Assembly: GCF_024437735.1 (NCBI RefSeq)
Contig: NZ_JANFQO010000020.1
Location: 38,514-102,513 of the forward strand
DNA length: 64,000 nucleotides
Direction of reading: 5' to 3'
Source: Tahibacter harae
GTDB lineage: Bacteria; Pseudomonadota; Gammaproteobacteria; Xanthomonadales; Rhodanobacteraceae
Positions within the stretch are counted from its first letter, which is position 1; every line of letters begins with the position of its first letter. Under the pieces are notes generated by a model. The model was not told where the DNA came from. It was given only the letters and a program-made list of their open reading frames with translations, and ran no database searches. Position numbers and translations under genes: made by a program. This document shows, piece by piece, positions 41,701-50,600 of this stretch.

Positions 41701-44562
41701 CACGTCGTATTCGGCGCCGCTGAATTCGCCGGTCCACAGCAGTTGACCCTGGGCATCGTAGACGCGCTTGTTGATGATGATTTCCGGCCGCGCGTCGGCG
41801 GCGAGATTGGCCATCAGCAGCGCGTCGCCGGCATCCGGCGGGCAGTACAGGATGCTGCAGGGCAGGCTTTCGCCGGTGGGCGCGGTCCATTTCAGCGTGC
41901 CGTCGTGTTCCAGCACGACGATGGCGTTGCGGCGTGCATCGACCAGGGCGATCTCGACCTTGTCGTCGCCGTCGATATCGCCGACCGCAGGCGAGGCATA
42001 TTGGGAAATGCGGTACTGGTTGAATTTCCACAGCAGGTGCAGGTCGTCGCCGCTGAGCGCGACCACGCCCCAGGAACCGCGCTCGCCGCCGCGGCCCACG
42101 GGCACCACCAGATCCGGCGTGTCGTTGAAATCGATGCGGCCGTCGCCGTTGTCGTCGCTGAGCTGGGCCACGGCCACGGTGGCGGAACTCAGCCGCACGT
42201 CCGGCGGCAGCGAGGGATCGCCGCTCCAGCGCATGGCTTCGACGATGCGGCCTTCGTCCATCACCGGTGGCACCGCGCGGCAGCGCCCGGCGCTGACGCC
42301 GAAATTGTTGTCCTCGCGCAGCTCGGCCACTTCATCGGCCGGATCCAGCAGCGCGGCAATGGGCGCGTCGCGGAACGGCAGGCGGCCGGCCACGGGGACG
42401 ACGATGTCCTGGGCCGGGCTGTCGGCATCCAGCGTCAGACGCGGACGCACGCTGCCGAGCAAGGTGTCGACGCCGGCGACGTAGGCGCGATCGGCGTCGA
42501 CATCGACAAAGGCGATGATTTCCACATCGCGGTCCAGCGCGGCGCCATAGCGGTTGTCCACGCGCACCTGCAGGCTGCCGCTGGCGATCAGCTCCTCCGG
42601 ATCGCTGCTGACGGCGCTGGCGGAGACCTCCTGCAGGCGCAGGTCGGGACGGATCTGCGGCGCGTTGACCGGACGCAGGCGCAGCTGGCCGGCGTCAATG
42701 CTTTCCACCGGCGGCACGGCCAGGCCGAAGCCGACCTCGACGTACTCATGGCGCTGCACATTGATCGTGGCGTAGCCGTTGCCGACGTTGGCGACGCTGA
42801 AATCGCCGTCGGCATTGCTGGTGGCCTCATGCACGGCATGGCCGTCGTCGACGCGCACGCGCGCGCCGATCACCGGACGCTGGGTGACCGCATCGACGAT
42901 GCGGCCGCGCAGGCGCGTGCCGGTGACCGAAGGCTCGGGCGTAAGCACGGCGGCCAGCGCGGGCGAGAACTGCACCAGCTGGGTCTGTCCCACTTCGGCT
43001 GAAACCGTCGCCGGCTGGTGGCCGTCGTGAGTGACGGTGAAGGTGGTCTGGCCGGGCTGGATGGGATGAATGCGGTAGCGGCCGTCGGCACCGGTGACGG
43101 CGCTGGCTGTGGTCGCACCACTGAGCGCGACCACGGCATCGGCCAGCGGCGCGCCGGTGGCCAAGTCGGTGACGCGGCCTTCGACCGCCGAACTCAGGTC
43201 CGTGCCGCCGGAGGGCAAGGCCCACAGCGTCGCATTGAACAGCATGGTGCAGCCGGCCGGCACGTCGCCGTAGCCGGAAGCGACGTAGTAGCCGGTCAGT
43301 TCCACGCGCAGGTTCACGCGGCCCACCGGCACGTCGAGGAATTCAAATTCGCCGTTGGCATTGCTGAGCATCTCGCGCGTATCGACGAACACGCGCGCAC
43401 CGGCCAGCGGCTGGCCGGCTTCGTCGACGATCTGGCCGCGCACCTTGCCGGTGGTGGCGACGACATCGTCGGCGATGAGCGCCTGATCGCCCAGGTCCAG
43501 CGCCTGGCCCGGCTGCAAGGTCGCGTGCAGGGTGAGGTCGCGATAGCCCGCGCGCGTGATGCGTACGGCGTAGCGGCCCGGCGGCAGATCCACGGCCCGG
43601 TAGCGGCCGGCGATGTCGGTCACGCCGCTGCGGCCCAACGGGCCGTCCACGCTGACGGCGACGCCGCCCATGGCGCTGGAGGACTCGGCTTCGAGCACGC
43701 GCAGCGCGATGCTGCCCAGGTCGGGATTGGTATTCGGCTCGCCGGCCAGGCGCTGCAGGCGCAGCCACAGCGCGCTGGCGAAGACATCGCCGCCGAGGCT
43801 GCCGGCGGCATCCTGGCGCGCCTCCAGCGCGTCCACTGAAGCCTGCAGGGCGTCGGGCGGATTCTGCAGCGGCAGCAGCGCAAGCAGGGCCGAGGCGCTG
43901 TCCACATCGTCGGCCCACAGGCCTTGCGCATTGCGCGCGGCAAGCAGGAAGGCGCTGGCCTGGCTCAGGTTGGCCGCGACGTTGTAGCGCGCGCGGTAGT
44001 GCCACAACGCGCGCAGCGCGGCGGCGGTGAGATAGACATTGCTGTCGTTGTTGAGGCCCAGCGCCCAGCCGCCGTCGGCGCGCTGGCTGTACTGCAGCCA
44101 CGCCACCGCGTAGCCCAGCAGCGGCGCATCGACATCGTCGCGGCCGGCCAGCGCCTGCAAGGCCCAGGCGGTGCTGGCCACATCGGCCTCGTAGCCGGGC
44201 AGATAGCCGAAACCCGCCTGCGCCTGTACATGCGCGGCGAGGCGGCCGGCATCGGCCGCGCCGCCGGCGCCGGCCGCACGCTGCGCGAGCAGGCGGCGCG
44301 CGGCGAGTTCGGCGCTGGGTTCGGCCAGGCCGGAAACATAGGCCGCCGTGGCCGCCAGCTCGGCGGGTGCGACGCCGGCTTCGGCCAGTGCGCGCCAGGC
44401 TTCGCTGCTGGCCAGTTCCTCGCCGACGCTGTCCTGCGCCGTGGCGATGCGGCCGTCGGACTGGCGCTGTGCCAGCAGCCAGTCCTGCGTCGCCGCCTGC
44501 AGCGGCGGCGCCACGCACAGCAGCGCAAACAGGAACAGGCAATGCACCAAACGTCGTGTCAT
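38740..44562 (-). CDS. Giant secreted mosaic protein (toroid, CarboxypepD_reg, FG-GAP, CARDB, DUF11)
   Basis: The 1940-residue protein starts at an ATG with GGGAGA five bases upstream and has a Sec signal (MTRRLVHCLFLFALLCVAPP, cut near 24). Domains in order: a terpenoid-cyclase/prenyltransferase-like helical toroid (about 25-275, with ASTAWALQALAG and DGGWALGLNN); four carboxypeptidase-regulatory-like beta domains (about 300-620); FG-GAP/VCBS-type repeats with VGDIDGDDKVEIAL, IADYDGDGAAEIGV and IADLDHDGEAEIIL (about 790-1140), probably calcium-binding; CARDB-like domains (about 1230-1660); and two DUF11-like domains (about 1667-1890). It ends LLFYGGFDSGD...IWVDGFE. It is probably extracellular or surface-bound. 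The second gene of the four-gene operon, it begins 50 bases after the first. Confidence 0.82.
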   Translation of the reverse strand: MTRRLVHCLFLFALLCVAPPLQAATQDWLLAQRQSDGRIATAQDSVGEELASSEAWRALAEAGVAPAELAATAAYVSGLAEPSAELAARRLLAQRAAGAGGAADAGRLAAHVQAQAGFGYLPGYEADVASTAWALQALAGRDDVDAPLLGYAVAWLQYSQRADGGWALGLNNDSNVYLTAAALRALWHYRARYNVAANLSQASAFLLAARNAQGLWADDVDSASALLALLPLQNPPDALQASVDALEARQDAAGSLGGDVFASALWLRLQRLAGEPNTNPDLGSIALRVLEAESSSAMGGVAVSVDGPLGRSGVTDIAGRYRAVDLPPGRYAVRITRAGYRDLTLHATLQPGQALDLGDQALIADDVVATTGKVRGQIVDEAGQPLAGARVFVDTREMLSNANGEFEFLDVPVGRVNLRVELTGYYVASGYGDVPAGCTMLFNATLWALPSGGTDLSSAVEGRVTDLATGAPLADAVVALSGATTASAVTGADGRYRIHPIQPGQTTFTVTHDGHQPATVSAEVGQTQLVQFSPALAAVLTPEPSVTGTRLRGRIVDAVTQRPVIGARVRVDDGHAVHEATSNADGDFSVANVGNGYATINVQRHEYVEVGFGLAVPPVESIDAGQLRLRPVNAPQIRPDLRLQEVSASAVSSDPEELIASGSLQVRVDNRYGAALDRDVEIIAFVDVDADRAYVAGVDTLLGSVRPRLTLDADSPAQDIVVPVAGRLPFRDAPIAALLDPADEVAELREDNNFGVSAGRCRAVPPVMDEGRIVEAMRWSGDPSLPPDVRLSSATVAVAQLSDDNGDGRIDFNDTPDLVVPVGRGGERGSWGVVALSGDDLHLLWKFNQYRISQYASPAVGDIDGDDKVEIALVDARRNAIVVLEHDGTLKWTAPTGESLPCSILYCPPDAGDALLMANLAADARPEIIINKRVYDAQGQLLWTGEFSGAEYDVLGAHPIAADLDMDGHNELLGGRTAYRGDGSVYWHRDDLPADSHAAVGNFDADPQPEVVLVTPGRVHLLQHDGSTIWGPVLLPGGYGGGPPTIADYDGDGAAEIGVISATAFSVIDGDGTVLWSAALDDPLGTHSAAVFDFEGDGRLEVVYHDHNDLHIVDAVTGVERVRVHNTHLTAFENPVIADLDHDGEAEIILSSTNDWQAQTTGLRVFKSDNGPWAGAGDTWNQHDFHIDNVDRNGTVPAVEPPYWLSHNSNRKNTLNDRDPVGRADFSIGAPQLIDRGAGQNPLVRVRVGNAGQPTSAEQVKVALYLGDPAAGGSLLATSAPATVLPGRWRSFDLELSSAPASGELYVVVDPDQRFAECDESNNVAHGPYQAAQPRLSLSLDAPAAADPGAAVTLQTQVRNDGAVPAELRVQLWVETLHGEGVATLDTSAPATLAPQQSLPHAAQWQSGGVQAGRYLLRARAVPTGGLPAAETSREIEIRAVPGGNPAVSLRAATARAQYADTAEVRMEAVIVNRSGNQALDALALQLEIVAPGGGVVFSEQQYLAQLAPGMADTRRARTGFVDAPAGGYQLRASLRRLDSGEVLASDTHDFSVVDTPLAALSGRVEHSAGEIAPGDVQECRLHFDNGGGAALNSLPVRLALLRLADPPGLVASVERSIDVPANGSRMETYTPATAALAGGEYACAAQIQRDGEWTSLAFSAFVVQARADLAPAVAALPADVALGARFEAGFDVSNSGPSPAAGVALEVTLPPRLAYIEAVQPAGAACAAEPGGVRCALGELAVGETRRVVLALRGLSSGPAALGARTSAAQTDGNSGNDSVSATLTVRGQVNLAAVSLSCPRPLLTGGVGRISVNASNAGPDTATAVSLQVGAPPGVRLLDYRSDRGSCSIDAAGLHCGLGNLAAGEAARLHFVFSSTSQVAGPTAWPLSVSADQDEGSPADNSLIIWRSFVHDLLFYGGFDSGDSCEPYDDVIWVDGFE

Positions 44563-44612
44563 GAATCTCTCCCGGCTGCCCCCGCAGCCCTTGCAGCGGA
44601 TGCGAAGGCGGC

Positions 44613-47600
44613 TCATCGGCTGCCTCCGGCCGTGGTTTCAAAGCCGTCGGCGAACAGCGACCGATCCAGGTGCACTTCGACATCGTCGGAAGGTCCGCGC
44701 GGACTGACGATGCGGTAGACGAAGCGCACGTCGTCGTCGCGGCCCGCCGCGGCGGTGTAGGTAAAGGAACCGTCGGGCTGCAGCGTCAGCGTGCCGTGCG
44801 CCGGCGGCGTGACCAGGCGCACCGTGCCGGCGATGGACTGCCAGCCCTGGTCGTTGCCGAGCACGCCGGGCGCGGCGATGCTGAGCGAGGCCGCGCCGCG
44901 CAGCCGGTAGCGGTCGGCCACGCCCACCGGCGCATCCGGCGCCGCGGCGATATGCAGCTGCACCGTCACCGGCTCGGACCAGGACTGGCCATCGCCCGCG
45001 CGGTAGCGGAATTCCTGCGTGCCGCTGAACTGCTCCGCCGCGCTGTAGCGGAAGCTGCCGTCAGCCTGCAATTCCAGCGTGCCCAGCGCCGGCGCCTGCA
45101 CCAGCTGCGCGGTGAGGCTGTCGCCGTTCGCATCGCTGTCGTTGGCGAGCACGCCTTCGGCCGCGGCGACGACGCTGACCAGGCCGCGATACGCGGCGTA
45201 GCTGTCGGCCTGCGCCACCGGCGCGCTGTTGGCGGCGCGCACCTGCAACTGCACCGTGGCCGCGGCGCTGTCGGCGCTGCCGTCGCTGGCGACATAGCTG
45301 AAGCTGTCGGCACCGCTGTAGCCGGCCTGCGGCTGGTAGCGGAAGCCGCCGTCGTAGTCGAAGGTGAGACTGCCGTGGGCCGGCGGCTGCAGCACGCGCG
45401 CGGTGAGGAAATCGCCGTCGCCGTCGCTGTCGTTGGCCAGCACGCCGGCGATGGAGGAAATGTTCAGCGTGACGCCGCTGGTCACCGCATAGCTGTCGTC
45501 GCGCGCCAGCGGCGCGGTGTTGACCGCGGTGACCGTGATCGCCGCCGTCGCCGTCGCGGCCAGGCCGCCGGCGTCGATCACGCGGTAGCGGAAGCTGTCG
45601 CTGCCGCGGAAGCCCGCGGCTGGCTGATAGCGGAAGCTGCCGTCCGCGGCGACGTCGACGCTGCCGTGGCCGGGCGCCAGCGCCAGCTCGGCGCGCAGCG
45701 CCTCGCCGTCCGGATCGCGGTCGTTGCGCAGCAGGCCCTGGGCCGCGGCCACCTGCAGCACGCCGCCGCCGGCGACGCTGTAGCTGTCGTTCAGCGCCGT
45801 CGGCGGCTGGTTGGGCCGGCGCACGTCGATGGTGACAACCGCCGAGGCCAGCCCGCCGGCACCGTCGTCGAGCTGGTAGCGGAATTCGTCGCTGCCCAGA
45901 TAGCCCGCATCCGGCAGATAGCTGAAGCTGCCGTCCAGCGCGGACTGCACGCGGCCGTGCTGCGGCGGAGTGATGACGGTGGCTTCCAGCAGCGGCGAAT
46001 CGACGTCGCGGTCGTTGGCGAGCAGGCCCTGCGCCGCCGGCACCACCAGGGTGCGGTCGGCGACGGCGACGTAGCTGTCGGCCAGCGCCACCGGCAGGTC
46101 GTTCACCGGGCGGATGCGCAGGCGTACCGTGGTATCGGAACTCAGCCCGGTGGGATCGGCCGCACGGTAGCTGAATTCCACTTCGCCGTTGTCATTGGCC
46201 TGCGGCGTGTAGCGGAAACCGCCGTCGCCGCCCAGTTGCAGCGTGCCGCGCGCGGGTTCGCTGAGCAGGGTCGCGCTCAGGATCTGCGGATCGTGTTCCA
46301 CGTCGTTGGCCAGCGGGCCGAAGGCGGCGCTCACGTCGAGCACGCTGTCTTCTTCCAGCTGGTAGACATCGAACACGGCCGTGGGCGGATCGTCGTTCAC
46401 CGGCGCGACTTCGATGACGACTTCCACCGGCCCGGCGAAGGCGTAGCCGTCGCTGATGGTGTAGCTCCAGCGGTCGGTGCCGTAGAAGTTGGGCTTGGGC
46501 CGGTAGCGCCACTGGCCGTTGGGCAGTATGGCGACGCTGCCGTTGGCGGGCTGGGTGGTCGAGGCCGTGAGCGGGCCGCGGTCGGGATCGCTGTCGTTGG
46601 CGAGGATTTCGGCAGCGACGTCGATGAGGCGGTCCGTGTCTTCCTGCGCCGTCAGCGTTTCGCCCTGGGCCTGGGGCGGCGTGTTGACGCGGATGTGCAC
46701 CGTCTGCGGCGCAGATTGCAGCGTGCCGTCGCTGGCGGCGAACACGAACGGGTCGTCGCCCTGGAACTCGGCCGGCGGCGTGTAGTTGAGAGAACCGTCG
46801 GCATTCAGCGCCAGCACGCCGTGCTGCACAGTCTGCAGCAGCACCGCGTGCACGGCGTCGCCGTCGGCGTCGAAGCTGCCAAGCAGCACGCCGTGGGCGC
46901 GGTCCACGCTCAGCGGCGTGGCGCCGCGGGTCTGGTAGCTGCTGGACGAGGTGCGCGGCGCATGGTTCTGCTGCGGCACTACCTTGATGATGAATTCGCC
47001 GTGGGTTTCGAGCAGGCCGTCGCCGGCCCGGAAGGAACCGCGCACTTCGCCGATGAAGTCCTGCTGCGGCTCGAAGCGGAAACCGCCCCCGGCGCCGAAC
47101 TCGAACGGATGCACGACGGCCACGTTGGCCGCGAGCACGTTCAGGACATCGCCGTCGGCGTCGCTGGCGCCGGCGAGCAGGCCGGCCGCGGCGGGCACCT
47201 CCAGCACGCCGTTCTCGCTGACCGTGTATTCGTTGACGACCAGCTGCGGCGGCGAATCGACGATCACGTTGATCGCACCTTCGCTGCTGCTGCCAATGCT
47301 GTCGATGGCGCGGTAGCGCACCAGGTCGCGGCCGTGAAAACCGGCGTCCGGCAGGTAGATCAGCACATTGGACGCATCCAGGCTGACCAGGCCGTGGGCC
47401 GCCTGGCCGACCAGCGCGGCGCGCAGCGGGCCGTAGCCGTCGTCGGCCACGTCGTTGCTCAAGGGCGACATCGCCGCACTCGGCACACCGGGCAAGGTGA
47501 CGATATTGTCGTCGCGCACCAGCGGCGCATCGTTGCTGCTGCCGACGTGCACGGTGACGGTGGCGCGGTTGGAGAAGGTCGTGCCGTCGTAGGCGTTGTA

Positions 47601-50600
47601 TTCAAAATAGTGCGTGCCCGGCACATGCTGGGGCGGCCAGGCCAGGCTGCCGTCGCTGCGCAGCTGTTGCGGGCAGACCGGTCCCTGATGCGGATCCCAC
47701 GGACAATAGCCGGCCGCGGTCAGTCCCTGCACGCCGCCGTCGTCCTCGTCGTTGGCCAGCGCGCCGGGTGCGGGGATGGCCAGTGCCTGGTCCTCGTCGA
47801 CTTCGTATACGTCGTTGGTCGCGAACGGCACCGTGGACGGGCCTACGCGGATGCTGACCATGGCCGGCAGCGAATACGAAGTGCCGTCGGTGACGCGGTA
47901 GCGGAACGTGGCCGGGCCGCGGTAGCCGGCCGGCGCCTGGTAGCGGAAGGAACCATCCGGCTGCAGGGTGACCGTGCCCACGTCGGCGGCGGAAACCAGT
48001 TCGGCGGCGAGTTCGTCGTACTCGGGCTCGTCGCTGTCGTTGTAGAGCAGGCCCTGTTCCTTGCCGACGACGAGTTCGCTGCCGCCGTCGAGGCGGAAAT
48101 TGTCCGGCCGCGCAATCGGCGGCAGCGTCACCGCGATCTGCACGTTGCCTTCCACCGGCGGCGCGGTGCCATCGGACAGCGCGTAGGCGAACGTCACCAG
48201 GCCGAGGAAGCCGCGCTCCGGCACGTAGCTGAAGCGGCCATCGGGATTGAGCAGCAAGGTGCCGTGCTCGGGCTGGCGCAGCACGGATACGCTGAGCGCG
48301 TCGCGGTCCACGTCCAGGTCGTTGGCGATCACGCTGGGACGGTCCTGCCAGGGCAGTTCGTCGACGGCGCTGAAGGTGGTGTCGGCGTCGGTGACATAGC
48401 TGTCGTCGGCCGCGACCGGCGCGTCATTGACCGGATTGACGACGACATGCGCGGTGGCGAAGGCGAAGCTGGCGCCGTCGTCGACGCGGTAGCGGATGTC
48501 GAACCAGCCGGTGAAATTGTTGCGCGCGCGCACGCTGAAACTGCCATCGGGCTGCACGTCCACGAGGACCCAGCAGTTGATGGCGTCGCTGCACGAGGAG
48601 CCCTCGAACGACACGCTGAGCGCGTCGCCTTCGGTGTCGCTGTCGTTGGCGAGCAGGCCGTGCGCGGCGTCGACGCTGAGATCGGTGTCCTCGTCCAGCG
48701 CATACGCATCGTCGACCGCCTGCGGCCGGGTGTTGATGCGCAGGCGCACCTGGGCGTCGTTGGAGAACGTGCCGCCGGTGCCGGCGATGCGGTAGACGAA
48801 GCTGTCGTTGCCGCTGAAGCCCGCCGCCGGCGTATAGGTGAAGTAGCCGTTGGGATTGAGCACCAGCGAACCGTGCGCCGGCCCGCTGACGCGGATCGCG
48901 GTCAGGGTGCCGCCATCGGGGTTGCTGTCGTTGGCGAACAGGTTGCCCTGGATCGGCGCGCCCGGATCGCCCTGGTAGGCGTCGTCGACGGCGGCCGGCA
49001 CATCGGGTACCGGCGCAATCTGTATGGTCACCTCGCCGGCCTGCCGTTCGCTGCCCTGCACGGCGGCGTAGCGGAAGGTATCGGTGCCGTAGACGTCGGG
49101 CCTGGGCGTGTAGACGAAGCTGCCGTCGGGCTGAATCGCGATCTGGCCGAGCTGGGGGGCTGTCCAGCCCTCGGCGCTCAGTGCCAGCCCTTCGATCTGG
49201 CTGTCGTTGGCGAGCAGGCCGTGGGCGGCATCGACCGTGAGCACCTGGTCCTCGTTCACCTGATAGGCGTCGTCTCCGGTCTGTATGGTGCCGACGACGT
49301 TGATGGTGAATGCGACAGGGCCGACCGTATGGCGGCCGTCGCTGAGCCGGTAGCTCAGCGCGATGCTGCCGCGGAAGCCTTCGGGCGAGCGGTAGTCGAA
49401 ACTGCCGTCGGTGTTGAAGGTGAAGAAATGCTGGCTGGGCACGGAACCGAGCAGGGTCGCGCTGAGCGGGCGGCCTTCCGGATCCTGGTCGTTGGCCAGC
49501 ACGCCGGCCGCGGCGGCCGCGTGCAAGGTGCGCGCGCTGCCGACGGTATACGTATCCACAGTCGCCAGCGGCCTGCGGTCGGTGATCTGCACCTGGGTCG
49601 GGGCGGAGCTGGCGTCGCCGTCCTCGGCCACGTAGGTGAAGCTGTCCACTTCGTCGAAGCCGGCCGCGGCGGTGTAGCTGAAGCCGCCATCGGCGGCCAG
49701 GGCCACGCTGCCGTGCTGGGCCTGGCCGGCGAGACGGGCGCTGAGCGGCTGGTTCTCGACATCGCTGTCGTTGCCCAGCACGCCCTGGGCCGCGGCGACG
49801 GTCAACTGACCGCCCGGCGGCAGCGCATAGCTGTCGGCCCGGGTCCGCGGCGCGTCGTTCACCGCGCTCACCACGAAGCGCAGGCTGCCGTCGCTGCTGG
49901 CGCCGCGCGCGTCGCGCACGGTATAGGTGTAGACAAATTCGCCGCCCGCATCGGCCGGCGGCACGAAATGCACACCGCCCTGGGGCGACAGGGTCAGCGT
50001 GCCGCCGCCGGGGGCGCCGACGTAGCCGGCAACGCTGAGGCTGTCGCCGTCGGCGTCGCTGTCATTGGCCAGCACGCCAGGCGGCGGCAGATCGAAGACC
50101 TCGTCCTCGGCCAGGTTGTAGATATCGGCCTGGGCCTGGGGCGTGCTGTTGTCCTGGCCGATGTTCAGCACCACCAGCGCGGTGCGGCTGAAAGCGCCAT
50201 CGGCCTTGGCCTGCTTGAACCCGGCGCTGCCGCACTGCTCGCCGCGCTGGGCAACAAGGCGGTAGCGGAAGCTGTCGCTGCCGCTGTAGCCGGCCGCGGG
50301 TTCGTAGGTGAAGGTGCCGTCGCCGTTGAGCTGCACGCTGCCGTGGCTGGGCTGTTCTTCCAGCTCGACGTAGTAATCCGGGTATTCGTCCGGGAAATCC
50401 AGCTGCAGGTCGTTGGCGAGCAGGCCGGCGGCGGGATCGGCGATCTCCAGCGCCGTGTCCAGCGCCACGCTGTAGGCGTCGTCGACCGCGGCGACGGGCT
50501 CGCAGATGTACAAGTTCACATGAACACTTTCGCTGAAACCGACGCCGTCGCCGGCGCGGTATTCGAAGCCGTCCTGTACGCAGCGCTGGCCGGCGGCGAC

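Noticed and set aside
35969..43002. Long plus-strand frames (947 and 1438 codons) opposite the transglutaminase-fold and mosaic genes
   Set aside because: Same cause; the minus-strand frames have signal peptides, Shine-Dalgarno sequences and clear domains, the plus-strand ones none.
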